Below, one piece after another: positions 14,897 through 23,571 of a stretch of DNA of 64,000 nt. The stretch is from contig CAWJJO010000011.1 in NCBI GenBank assembly GCA_963843285.1, positions 1 through 64,000 on the forward strand, given 5' to 3'. The notes below the pieces were generated by a model. That model was not told where the DNA came from and ran no database searches. It saw nothing but the letters and a program-made list of their open reading frames with translations. Both the position numbers and the translations under genes were made by a program. The stretch is from CAZDDB01 sp963843285 (GTDB lineage Bacteria > Acidobacteriota > HRBIN11 > JAKEFK01). How positions within the stretch are numbered: position 1 is the stretch's first letter; every line of letters starts with the position of its first letter.

Positions 14897-15595
14897 ATGA
14901 AAACACTCGGAATTATCGGGGGTATAGCGCCCGAATCGACAATTGATTATTACCGTTCGATTATCGCGTTATACCGCGAGCGGACGGGTGACGGCAGTTA
15001 TCCGCCGCTCCTGATCAATAGCATCGATCTTACAAAAATGCTGGGATTCATCAGCGCTGGAGACCTGGTCGGAGTTACCGCGTACTTGACGGCTGAGGTC
15101 ATCAAGGTGGCGCGCGCGGGCGCTGATTTTGGTCTACTTGCTTCCAATACGCCGCACATTGTTTTCGAAGAGATTCAAAAGCAGTCCCCGATTCCTTTGA
15201 TCAGTATTGTCGAATCGACTTGCCGGGCGGTTCAAGCACTCACGTTGAAAAAAGTCGGTTTATTTGGTACACGGTTCACGATGCAAGGCGGCTTTTATCA
15301 GAAAGTATTCTCACAGCGGGGGATCACAGTCAGCATTCCTGATTTGGAAGAGCAGGACTTCATTCATGACAAATACATGAATGAGCTCGTTTTGGGAATC
15401 TTTCAAGATGTTACGCGTCAACGCTTTCTTGCGATTGCAGACCGGTTGATCGAGCAAGAAGGAATTCAGGGTTTGATCCTCGGCGGGACGGAATTGCCGT
15501 TTATTCTTCGTGATGTTGTGGACAGAAGAATTCCGTTTCTGGATACGACCAGAATTCATGTGGAAGCGGCAGTTGCAGAAATGCTGTCCGAGTAG
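14897..15595 (+). CDS. Asp/Glu racemase-family protein lacking both catalytic cysteines
   Basis: 232 residues, normal length for the aspartate/glutamate racemase family. Fold markers are present: GIIGGIAPESTIDYYR at the N-terminus, LLASNTPH (~76-83) and LILGGTELPF (~194-203). In active racemases the first motif has Cys-Thr/Asn-x-His and the second GCTE; here the cysteines are Ala/Ser and Gly. It is therefore unlikely to be a two-base cysteine racemase. Similar cysteine-less members exist and could be isomerases of another type or non-enzymes. Confidence 0.8.
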   Translation: MKTLGIIGGIAPESTIDYYRSIIALYRERTGDGSYPPLLINSIDLTKMLGFISAGDLVGVTAYLTAEVIKVARAGADFGLLASNTPHIVFEEIQKQSPIPLISIVESTCRAVQALTLKKVGLFGTRFTMQGGFYQKVFSQRGITVSIPDLEEQDFIHDKYMNELVLGIFQDVTRQRFLAIADRLIEQEGIQGLILGGTELPFILRDVVDRRIPFLDTTRIHVEAAVAEMLSE

Positions 15596-15605
15596 GTGGT
15601 ATCCC

Positions 15606-15656
15606 GGGCAGGCGGGAAGCCTGCGCTCCAGAAGGTGGGACGCCTGCGCTCCAGAT
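15606..15656. repeat. palindromic repeat, GCAGGC...GCCTGCGCTCC family
   Basis: GGCAGGCGGGAAGCCTGC is a stem-loop, followed by a second GCCTGCGCTCC. It belongs to the family seen at 19682, 26772, 46646 and 58676. Confidence 0.7.
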
Positions 15657-15821
15657 AGCAAATTCGTTCAATGGAGCAGTTTTAGAGTGAGGTCGTGGTG
15701 AATTGTTCCAGGAGCGCAACCCAGAATCAGAACAGCCAGTAGTATGGAGCTAATGCGATGCACATCCAGATTATCGTATATTTGTGTGTGTTCCACAGTT
15801 TCGTGCTTAAATATTTTCAAT

Positions 15822-17078
15822 ATGACATTTCAGGAACAGGTAGATATCGGGTTGCCGCTTGCAGTTGCGGCGCTGGGCGGGCTCGCCGTCGGAATTGAAC
15901 GGGAATGGTCTGCTAAGGTGGCGGGTGAAACACCTCGCTTTGCGGGCGTGCGCACGTTTCTACTGATCGGGTTGCTCGGCGCGATGTCGGTGCAATTGAT
16001 GCTCCTGGTCTCGGCTGCGGCAGGCGGCGCGATTCTCGTAGCGGGGGCAGGACTGATTGTGGTTGCGTATGTGCGTTCGATCTTGCGCGGAAATATTGAC
16101 AGCACAACAGAATTTGCAGCCGTTGTTGTGCTCGCTTCGGGCGCTCTGGCGGGCGCAGGCAAGCTTGTAATGGCGAGCGCGATCAATGCCTTTACTGCGC
16201 TTGTTCTGGCTGAGAAGAGCAGGATCCATTCTTTGGTTTTTCGGATCCGGTCCGAAGAGCTGACCGCAGGAGCGCGGTTTGCTGTGCTTGCCCTTGTCAT
16301 TCTTCCGTTGTTACCTGAAGGACCGTATGGCCCGGCTCCAGGTTTTCGGCCCCGGGATCTGTGGACGCTTGTTTTGTTGTTTTCCGGTCTCACTTTTGCG
16401 GCCTTTATAGCCCGCCGGGCGGTTGGCGCCGAGAAAGGGTATGCGGTCGCAGGTTTTCTGGGTGGTCTGCTCTCTTCCACTCTTTTGACTTTGAATTTTT
16501 CGCGCGAGAGCCGTAAACATCCCAAACTGGGTCAAGCGCTTGGTGTCGGAGTAATCGCCGCGTGTACTGTGCTCTTTGTGCGAGTAGTGATGCTGACTTT
16601 TGTGATCAATCCAAGAATCGCTCTGTCCGCGATACCGTATCTTGCGGTTCCATTTTTTGCGGGACTTTTGATTCTCGGGATCCAAGCAAGAAAAAAAGAG
16701 GATCAGGCAACCACGGAAGAGGACCCAAAAAACCCCTTGAGTCTTCTTTCTGCGATTCAGATGGTTCTGGTCTTCCAGGCAGCATTGTACGTAATGAAAT
16801 GGATCGCAGGCGTCTTTGGAAATACTGGAGTACTCGTGACGGCTGGATTGCTGGGTTTCACCGATATGGACGCGCTGATCTTTACGATGGCAAAACAAAG
16901 CATGATCCCGCCCCAGTTTGCCGGTCAGGCGCTGGCGATTGGAATTATTTCCAATACAGTGCTTAAACTTGGAATCGCTCTGTCGATTGGACGCGGGAAA
17001 TTTCGAAATGTCGTGGCGATTGGTCTTACTGTGATCATCGTTACGACTGCAGCCGCGATTTTTCTGTCCCGCTCATGA
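15822..17078 (+). CDS. DUF4010/MgtC-like integral membrane protein
   Basis: 418 residues from ATG 15822; an ATG at 15744 would add 26 residues that do not resemble the family. The N-terminal part has ALGGLAVGIEREWSAK and RFAGVRTFLLIGLLGA, typical of the MgtC/DUF4010 fold, then about ten more hydrophobic helices to the end. The charged IERE and R-x-x-TF residues are conserved in this family. The substrate is unknown. The stop overlaps the next gene (ATGA at 17075), so the two are probably co-translated. Confidence 0.8.
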   Translation: MTFQEQVDIGLPLAVAALGGLAVGIEREWSAKVAGETPRFAGVRTFLLIGLLGAMSVQLMLLVSAAAGGAILVAGAGLIVVAYVRSILRGNIDSTTEFAAVVVLASGALAGAGKLVMASAINAFTALVLAEKSRIHSLVFRIRSEELTAGARFAVLALVILPLLPEGPYGPAPGFRPRDLWTLVLLFSGLTFAAFIARRAVGAEKGYAVAGFLGGLLSSTLLTLNFSRESRKHPKLGQALGVGVIAACTVLFVRVVMLTFVINPRIALSAIPYLAVPFFAGLLILGIQARKKEDQATTEEDPKNPLSLLSAIQMVLVFQAALYVMKWIAGVFGNTGVLVTAGLLGFTDMDALIFTMAKQSMIPPQFAGQALAIGIISNTVLKLGIALSIGRGKFRNVVAIGLTVIIVTTAAAIFLSRS

Positions 17079-19042
17079 TTCGTCTGGAAGATGTTTCCGT
17101 TGTGTTTGGCGGGAGTCCTCTCTTTTCCGATGTGAGCTGGCAGGTCACAGAAACCGCTCGTGTCGGTCTGATCGGAGTCAACGGCTCCGGGAAATCTACA
17201 CTCTTACGAATTCTTGCCGGTCAACAGGAAGTCGATACCGGGCGTGTGATTGTCGCGAAAAACTTCACCGTAGGATACCTGCCGCAAGAGCTGCACAGCG
17301 CATCGGAAAATCTGGTGTTTGAGGAGGCGCTTTCGGGATGCGGATCTGCGCGTGAATTGCAGCTGCAGATGGACAGCGTGGCTGACGCGATGCAGAAATT
17401 GGACCCGCAAAGCAGCGAATACGCAGAGCTGGTTCTGGAATTCGGACGGCTGCAGCATCTGTTTGAAGAAAAGGACGGATTCTCAGCGGAATCAAAAACG
17501 AGCCGGGTGCTTCAGGGCCTTGCGATTCCGCAGTCGTGGTGGCAACGCCGGATGGACGAGCTCAGCGGCGGATGGCAAATGCGTGTTCATCTTGCGAAGC
17601 TGATTCTCTCGGCGCCGTCTCTACTTTTGATGGATGAACCCACGAATCATCTGGATGTGGAATCGATCGTTTGGCTCTCGTCATTTCTGCGCAGCTACGA
17701 AGGTGGTTTGATCGTGATCTCCCACGATCGTTATTTTCTGGACGAAAACATTAAAGAGGTTGTGGAAATCTGGAATGGCAAACTGCATTTCTATTCCGGG
17801 AACTATTCCTACTATCTGGACGAAAAAGAGAAGAGATTGGAGCTGCTCCAGGGCGCTTTTGAAAATCAGCAGAACGAAATCGCGCGAACGGAGCGCTTTA
17901 TCGAGCGTTTCCGGTATAAGGCCACTAAGGCAAGACAGGTACAGAGCCGTGTAAAGCAGCTGGAGAAGATTCAGCGGATTGAGCTTCCGGAAGACACCAG
18001 CACGATTCGACTTCGAATTCCTCCCGCGCCCCGTTCCGGCCGGACGGTTCTGGAAGCTTTGCATCTCGGCCACTCGTATGACGGCAATCCGGTATTTTCG
18101 AATCTGAACTTCCGCATAGAGCGTGGAGAAAAGATTGCGCTTGCCGGAGTCAACGGGGCCGGCAAGACTACACTGTTAAAGCTTCTCGCTGGAAATCTGG
18201 AACCTTCCGGCGGAAAGGTGACCATCGGTCACAATGTCTTTCCTGCATATTATGCGCAGCTGGTTACGGATCAGCTCGATCTTCGAAACAACATTTTGCA
18301 GGAAGTCTCTCAGGTTGCGGAAAATCATGATGAAACACAGCTTCGCTCTGTGCTTGGATCCTTTTTGTTTACCGGTGATTCTGTTTACAAGAAAATCTCG
18401 GTTCTTTCCGGCGGCGAAAAAAGCCGCGTCGCTCTTGCGAAGATCTTAATCAAGCCTTCCAATCTGTTGTTGCTTGATGAACCCACCAATCATCTCGATC
18501 TTAATTCAAAAGAGATCCTGTTGCAGGCGCTTCAGGAATATGAAGGGACGATCCTGTTCATTTCACACGACCGCTATTTCATGGATCAACTTGCGCAAAA
18601 GGTGTTTGAGCTGAAGGACGGCGCTCTCACCGTATTCTTGAGCAACTATTCCGAATATCTCAAGAAGACCGCCGGAAGCGCGGCTCTATCACAGGGGAAA
18701 GCAGATGCTCCGTATCATAAAACGAAAGAACAGAAGCGGCTGGATGCGGATCTGCGCCGCGAGCAGGCAAAGTGGAAAAAGGAAGTTGTGGAACCACTGG
18801 CGCGCGTCGAATCCGTCATTGCGCAAAATGAAGAACGACTGCGGGAGCTGGAGAAAATTCTCGCGGACAATGAGATCTATTCCAGGCAAGACCAGTTCCA
18901 TCAAATGCTTCGAGAATATCAGGAAGTGAAATCTTCCCTCGAAAAGCACTATAAGATCTGGGAAGATCTCACCGCCCGCGCGGCGCAAAATGTACCACGA
19001 ATATCCGAAGAAGGGAATGAAACCACAGATAAACACCGATGA
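17075..19042 (+). CDS. ABC-F family ATP-binding protein
   Basis: 655 residues with two ATP-binding domains and no membrane segment. Domain 1: GVNGSGKST (~34-42), LSGGWQMRVHLAK (~164-176), LLLMDEPTNHLD. Domain 2: GVNGAGKTT (~359-367), LSGGEKSRVALAK, NLLLLDEPTNHLD. The linker has the arginine- and lysine-rich helix pair (ERFRYKATKARQVQSRVK) and the C-terminus is a coiled coil (~555-640), as in Uup-type members. Such proteins act on ribosomes. The final residues and stop (TTDKHR) come from the repeat that starts at 19021. Confidence 0.9.
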   Translation: MIRLEDVSVVFGGSPLFSDVSWQVTETARVGLIGVNGSGKSTLLRILAGQQEVDTGRVIVAKNFTVGYLPQELHSASENLVFEEALSGCGSARELQLQMDSVADAMQKLDPQSSEYAELVLEFGRLQHLFEEKDGFSAESKTSRVLQGLAIPQSWWQRRMDELSGGWQMRVHLAKLILSAPSLLLMDEPTNHLDVESIVWLSSFLRSYEGGLIVISHDRYFLDENIKEVVEIWNGKLHFYSGNYSYYLDEKEKRLELLQGAFENQQNEIARTERFIERFRYKATKARQVQSRVKQLEKIQRIELPEDTSTIRLRIPPAPRSGRTVLEALHLGHSYDGNPVFSNLNFRIERGEKIALAGVNGAGKTTLLKLLAGNLEPSGGKVTIGHNVFPAYYAQLVTDQLDLRNNILQEVSQVAENHDETQLRSVLGSFLFTGDSVYKKISVLSGGEKSRVALAKILIKPSNLLLLDEPTNHLDLNSKEILLQALQEYEGTILFISHDRYFMDQLAQKVFELKDGALTVFLSNYSEYLKKTAGSAALSQGKADAPYHKTKEQKRLDADLRREQAKWKKEVVEPLARVESVIAQNEERLRELEKILADNEIYSRQDQFHQMLREYQEVKSSLEKHYKIWEDLTARAAQNVPRISEEGNETTDKHR

Positions 19043-19130
19043 ACACAGATATCAAATCAAGAATCTATGTTTATCTGTGGCTCCGATATTCTTTTCTCTG
19101 CGATCTCTGCATCTCTGCGGCGAAATCCCG
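19021..19130. repeat. inverted repeat, ATCTGTG / CTCTGCG family
   Basis: CCACAGATAAACACCG (19023-19038) pairs with GTTTATCTGTGG (19070-19081), followed by CTCTGCGATCTCTGC. It supplies the stop codon of the ABC-F gene. Confidence 0.65.
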
Positions 19131-19147
19131 TGTTACCATTGCCAGAC

Positions 19148-19681
19148 ATGAGCGGACCAAAACGCATTCTCACGATCGCTTCCGGAAAGGGCGGTGTCGG
19201 GAAAACAACGCTGGCCATCAATTACGGACTGGCGTTGAGCCGCTACGGAAAGACAGTCCTGTTCGATTTTGATTTTGAAACCGGATCTGTCCGCTCGTTT
19301 CTGGATACGGGTTTTCCGCGCGATCTATACCATTTTTTTCAGAAAGACACGCCATTGAGCGAATGTATCAGTCCGCTTTCGGAGAAGCTGGACCCGCAGC
19401 GGCGGTTTCCTAATTTTGGTGTGATTGCTGCCCCGCGGCACTTCATGGAAGATTTCGCCCACATCAAGCATGGGAATCGGCACAAACTGATTCAGGCGAT
19501 TCACAAATTGCCGGTGGATTATGTATTGCTGGACATGAAGGCGGGACTCGATACGGAGATTCTTGATTTCATGCCGTATTCGAATTCCGGGATCTTGATC
19601 TTTACGCCTCGTTTGCCGGCTGCAACCGCAGCCGCTGCGTATCTGGTGAAGGCGCAAATCTTTCGCAAGCTGCACCCATAA
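19148..19681 (+). CDS. ParA/MinD-like P-loop ATPase, short
   Basis: 177 residues from ATG 19148. The deviant Walker A SGKGGVGKTTLAIN (~12-25) and VLFDFDFETGS fit the MinD/FlhG/Mrp group; VLLDMKAGLD is the Walker B region. Family members usually run to 240-300 residues, whereas this one stops right at a palindromic repeat (19681-19708). The C-terminal third may have been lost when the repeat arrived. The partner process is unknown. Confidence 0.7.
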   Translation: MSGPKRILTIASGKGGVGKTTLAINYGLALSRYGKTVLFDFDFETGSVRSFLDTGFPRDLYHFFQKDTPLSECISPLSEKLDPQRRFPNFGVIAAPRHFMEDFAHIKHGNRHKLIQAIHKLPVDYVLLDMKAGLDTEILDFMPYSNSGILIFTPRLPAATAAAAYLVKAQIFRKLHP

Positions 19682-19708
19682 TGCAGGCGAGACGCCTGCG
19701 CTCCACAA
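19681..19708. repeat. palindromic repeat, GCAGGC...GCCTGCGCTCC family
   Basis: GCAGGCGAGACGCCTGCGCTCC begins at the stop codon of the ParA-like gene. Confidence 0.7.
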
Positions 19709-19769
19709 ACTGCCACAATTGCAGGATGCCTGACAAGATGTCGTTTTCTGAGGTGACTTAACGACGTTA

Positions 19770-19829
19770 CCCCTCTCAGGAATCGAGGGGCACGGAAGTT
19801 GCACTTGCCGACATCCGGACAGGGATGTC
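19770..19829 (+). promoter_or_regulatory. two hairpins upstream of the nos operon
   Basis: CCCCTC (19770) pairs with GAGGGG (19785). ACATCC (19811) pairs with GGATGT (19823), and the second stem includes the AGGG that would serve as ribosome site for ATG 19833. It could modulate translation or be another dispersed palindrome. Confidence 0.3.
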
Positions 19830-19832
19830 CCT

Positions 19833-21743
19833 ATGGCAGAGAAGCGATTTCACACCATCATTCCCGACATTGAATTCTGGAAGCAGATGATTCCCTGCCA
19901 GGCCGCGTGCCCTGTCCGCACGGATGCGGGGAAGTATGTGCAGTTGATCGCGGAGCAAAAATACGAACAAGCTTACCTGACTGCGCGTTCCCCCAATCCA
20001 TTTGCGTCCGTATGCGGCCGCATTTGCGCGGCTCCCTGTGAGGATCGGTGCCGGCGCGGAAAGATCGATGCTCCGATCAGTATTCGCGCGTTGAAGCGTT
20101 TTGTGACTGAACGTCACGGTGTGGAATCGATGGAACCGGACACTCAGGATCAACTCACGCAATCGGGCGCGGATCTTGGAAACCAGATCCGGTGGCATCT
20201 CCCGTTACTCGAATCAGGACGAAAGGATGTAGCGCGGGGTCAGAAGATGGCTGTGATCGGCGCGGGTCCGGCCGGAATTTCCTGCGCGCACGATCTGGCA
20301 CGCATGGGTTATAGCGTCACTATCTTTGAAGCCACAAACCAGGCGGGCGGGATGATGTTTCACGGCATTCCGGAATTTCGCCTGTCTCGCGCCGTTATCC
20401 AGAAGGAAATCGAAAAGATTTTGCAGCTTGGCGTTGAGCTCAAGCTGAACACTCCGCTCACAAATGATTTCGGGCTACGGGAGTTAAAGACCCAAGGCTA
20501 TCAATCGGTCTTTTTAAGCGTGGGCGTTCAGAAAGGCCGCGACATGAATATCGAAGGCTCCAACCTGGACGGCGTTGTAAAGGCGATCGATTACCTGATC
20601 AACATCAATAACGGTTACCGCATAAATCTGGGGAAGAAAGTGCTGGTAATCGGCGGCGGGTTTGTAGCGTTTGACGCAGCCCGCATGGCGTTGCGCGCCG
20701 GCTCCGAAGAATTGTCAGGCGGCGAAATCAAGGCTGCTTTTGATGCCGCGCGCGCCGCAGTGCGCGGGGGCGCTGCGGAAGTGCATATCGCCAGTCTCGA
20801 ATCCTTTGATGAGATGCCGGTGCTGCGGACAACCCAGGGAAAAGAAGAATTTGAAGAAGCGCAAAAAGAAGGGATCCGTTTTCATCCACAGCGCGGCGCA
20901 AAGCGGTTTTTGGGAGAAAACGGAAAAGTCAAAGCCGTGGAGTTTATCGGTGTCAAACGAACGTATGAAGACGATGGACGTTTTAATCCGCAATACGATC
21001 CGTCCTTCAGCGAAGTATTCGAAGCGGATTCCATCATCCTCGCGATTGGTCAGCAGGCAGACCTTTCGTTTCTCAAGGAGGAAGACGGAATCCGTCTTAC
21101 ACCGCAGAAAACGATTCAGGTGGATCCGTCGACACTGGCAACTTCTGGTCCCGGAATTTTTGCCGGCGGCGACGTCGCGTTTGGCCCGCGCAATCTGATT
21201 GAAGCGGTTGCGAATGGAAAACGTGCGGCGCTTTCGATGGATGATTATCTGCGCGGAATCCGGACGGAACCCGTTGTGGATTTGACCATCAAAAAAATCC
21301 CGACGCGGAGCTACAACCGCTATGACGGCTACGAGAAATGTGAACGCGAAGCGCCGCCGACAATTTCGCTCAATCGCCGCACCGGCATCTCCGAAGTGGA
21401 AACGGGATACGGCGAAGAAGAGGCTCGGCGACAGGCGGAACGCTGTCTCTTCTGTCACATCCAAACGATTTACGACCCGGAAAAGTGCGTGCTGTGCAGC
21501 CGGTGCGTAGATGTGTGTCCCGAATACTGCTTGAAGCTCGTTCCTCTGGAGGATCTGGATCTGGATCCGGAGACAAAGCAAAAGATTCTGGACACTTCCG
21601 GTCTAGCTTTCGATCAACCACTTTCCGCGATGATCAAAGACGATGACAAATGCATCCGGTGCGGCTTGTGCGCGATCCGGTGCCCGACCGATGCAATGAC
21701 GATGGAGGTCTTTCACTATGAAGAACGAGAAGTCACAGCCTGA
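19833..21743 (+). CDS. GltD-like FAD/NAD(P)H oxidoreductase with [4Fe-4S] clusters
   Basis: 636 residues. N-terminal Cys-rich domain (CQAACPVRTDAG, CGRICAAPCEDRCRRG) as in glutamate synthase small subunits. FAD site GAGPAGISCAHDLARMGY (~142-159), second dinucleotide site VIGGGFVAFDAARMALRAG (~272-290), and FAGGDVAFGP. C-terminal ferredoxin-like part: CLFCHIQ, then CVLCSRCVDVC (~550) and CIRCGLCAIRC (~615), enough for two [4Fe-4S] clusters. No GltB partner is present. As first gene of the nos unit it probably feeds electrons from NAD(P)H into the Fe-S/quinone path. Confidence 0.85.
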   Translation: MAEKRFHTIIPDIEFWKQMIPCQAACPVRTDAGKYVQLIAEQKYEQAYLTARSPNPFASVCGRICAAPCEDRCRRGKIDAPISIRALKRFVTERHGVESMEPDTQDQLTQSGADLGNQIRWHLPLLESGRKDVARGQKMAVIGAGPAGISCAHDLARMGYSVTIFEATNQAGGMMFHGIPEFRLSRAVIQKEIEKILQLGVELKLNTPLTNDFGLRELKTQGYQSVFLSVGVQKGRDMNIEGSNLDGVVKAIDYLININNGYRINLGKKVLVIGGGFVAFDAARMALRAGSEELSGGEIKAAFDAARAAVRGGAAEVHIASLESFDEMPVLRTTQGKEEFEEAQKEGIRFHPQRGAKRFLGENGKVKAVEFIGVKRTYEDDGRFNPQYDPSFSEVFEADSIILAIGQQADLSFLKEEDGIRLTPQKTIQVDPSTLATSGPGIFAGGDVAFGPRNLIEAVANGKRAALSMDDYLRGIRTEPVVDLTIKKIPTRSYNRYDGYEKCEREAPPTISLNRRTGISEVETGYGEEEARRQAERCLFCHIQTIYDPEKCVLCSRCVDVCPEYCLKLVPLEDLDLDPETKQKILDTSGLAFDQPLSAMIKDDDKCIRCGLCAIRCPTDAMTMEVFHYEEREVTA

Positions 21744-22245
21744 GGCCGGAACCAGCACGCGACGCTCCTTTCTTGCGCGGATCGGTCTGACTGCAACGCT
21801 TCTTGGACTCGCAGGGCAGGCGTTCGCTTTCTTGCGTTCGCTTGTTCCCAATGTTCTGTACGAAACCCCGCAGCGTTTCAAGATCGGTACGCCGGATCAG
21901 TTTGGAGAAGGTGCGAAGTTTCTGGAAGATCATCGTTTGTTTGTCTTTCGGGAAAAGAACACGTTTTACGCGATCTCCGCCGCTTGCACTCACCTCGGTT
22001 GCACCGTAAAGATGCAGCGGCTCAACCAGCCAAAGAAAGTGCAAGCGGGAGATCGCGAGATTGAAGAACAGGTGGAGTTCCACTGTCCATGTCACGGTTC
22101 CAAATATTACGGTGACGGTACGAACTATTCAGGTCCTGCGCCCCGGCCGCTTGCGTATTTCAAACTCGAGGTCGCGCCGGAGGACGGCCAGCTTGTGGTC
22201 AATTCATCGGAGAAAGTGGAAAAGGACTTCAGGTTAACGGTGTAG
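21718..22245 (+). CDS. Rieske [2Fe-2S] protein, Tat-exported
   Basis: 175 residues, overlapping the previous gene by 26 bases with GGAGG upstream of ATG 21718. The twin-arginine signal STRRSFLARIG is followed by a hydrophobic anchor. Cluster-binding boxes CTHLGC (~92-97) and CPCHGS (~122-127) are complete with both Cys and both His. With the cytochrome b and c downstream it forms a bc1-like quinol-oxidising complex, probably dedicated to NosZ. Confidence 0.92.
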   Translation: MKNEKSQPEAGTSTRRSFLARIGLTATLLGLAGQAFAFLRSLVPNVLYETPQRFKIGTPDQFGEGAKFLEDHRLFVFREKNTFYAISAACTHLGCTVKMQRLNQPKKVQAGDREIEEQVEFHCPCHGSKYYGDGTNYSGPAPRPLAYFKLEVAPEDGQLVVNSSEKVEKDFRLTV

Positions 22246-22247
22246 CG

Positions 22248-23564
22248 ATGGCGAAGAAAGAATCGACTCTGCAAAAACTGAGATGGACCTGGCAACCTGC
22301 AAGCAGCCGTGAAGCCGGCGATTCGGTGGTTCGAAACTTTATGCTTCACTGGTTTCCCGCAAAGGTGACCCACCGCAGCTTAGCCTGGAGTTACTCGTTC
22401 TGGCTGGGCACAATCTCAGCGGTCCTGTTCCTGATTCTGGTCCTGACCGGTGTGATGTTGATGTTTCTGTACGTTCCATCGGTGGAGCGCGCGTATCTTT
22501 CCGTGAAGGATCTTGAATACACGGTTTCGTTCGGCTGGTTCATCCGCGGATTGCACAGGATTACTGCGCATTTGATGGTGGCTGTTGTGTTTCTGCATAT
22601 GATGCGTGTGTTCCTGACAGGCGCCTATAAGAACGGAACCGCTTCTAATCAGAACCGGCCTTTGAACTGGGTGATCGGTGTGGCGCTATTGCTGGCGACG
22701 TTGCTGCTCTCGTTTACCGGCTACCTGCTTCCATGGGACCAGCTTGCCTACTGGGCAATTACCGTCGGCACCAACATCGCGAGCGCCGCCCCGGTCGCGG
22801 GAGAGTGGATCCGCTTCATCTTGCTGGGCGGCACTACGATCGATCAAAACGCATTGATCCGCTTCTACGTGCTGCACTGCTTCTTTCTGCCACTCTTTGT
22901 GATTCTACTGTTTTCGTACCACATGTGGCGGGTGCGCAAAGACGGCGGACTCGCGTGTGTGGATCATCTTTCGCTAGATCAGAAAAGGGAGCAAGCGGCT
23001 CCGATAAAAAGCAAGACCTACTCACTTCTTGGTATTACGGGTGGTACCACTGTCCATGTAGTCACATCGCTTGTAGATGAAGACAAACACACGGTACATT
23101 CCTCCCCGAACCTCGTTCGCCGGTTGATGATGGTGATGCTTGCGACGCTCGCCATTTCACTGGTGCTGACCCTTGTGTTTCGCGCTCCTCTGGAGGAAGC
23201 GGCGAATCCAAGCGTGACTCCGAATCCGGCGAAGGCGCCGTGGTATTTTCTGTGGCTGCAAGAACTGGTGACGGACACGACATTTACGATCGCGGGTTTT
23301 ACCTTCAATGGCGCGCTGATCGGCGGAATCATCCTTCCCGGAATCCTGATGCTTGCGTTGATTGTATGGCCATACGTGGACAAGAGTGGCGCGGAAACGG
23401 TGGGTGTCTGGGGGGCAAGGGGAAGAAGAAGACAAAACATCGTATTTCTTTTGATCATTCTGGCAGTCGCTGTTCTCACAATCATCGGCACTTTTCTGCG
23501 CGGACCGTACTGGGGCTTTTACTGGCCGTGGGAAAGCTGGCCGGAAATGCCAGGGAAGTTTTGA
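22248..23564 (+). CDS. cytochrome b of a bc-type complex
   Basis: 438 residues, two bases after the Rieske stop. The N-terminal four-helix part has the heme-ligand histidines (GLHRITAHLMVAVVFLHMMR, ~100-119, and HCFFLPLFVILLFSYHMWR, ~205-223). SFTGYLLPWDQLAYW stands for the Qo-site region. A C-terminal domain with three or four more helices and PWYFLWLQELV replaces the separate subunit IV of b6f complexes. It has the size of fused cytochrome b. Confidence 0.92.
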   Translation: MAKKESTLQKLRWTWQPASSREAGDSVVRNFMLHWFPAKVTHRSLAWSYSFWLGTISAVLFLILVLTGVMLMFLYVPSVERAYLSVKDLEYTVSFGWFIRGLHRITAHLMVAVVFLHMMRVFLTGAYKNGTASNQNRPLNWVIGVALLLATLLLSFTGYLLPWDQLAYWAITVGTNIASAAPVAGEWIRFILLGGTTIDQNALIRFYVLHCFFLPLFVILLFSYHMWRVRKDGGLACVDHLSLDQKREQAAPIKSKTYSLLGITGGTTVHVVTSLVDEDKHTVHSSPNLVRRLMMVMLATLAISLVLTLVFRAPLEEAANPSVTPNPAKAPWYFLWLQELVTDTTFTIAGFTFNGALIGGIILPGILMLALIVWPYVDKSGAETVGVWGARGRRRQNIVFLLIILAVAVLTIIGTFLRGPYWGFYWPWESWPEMPGKF

Positions 23565-23571
23565 GGGAGCA

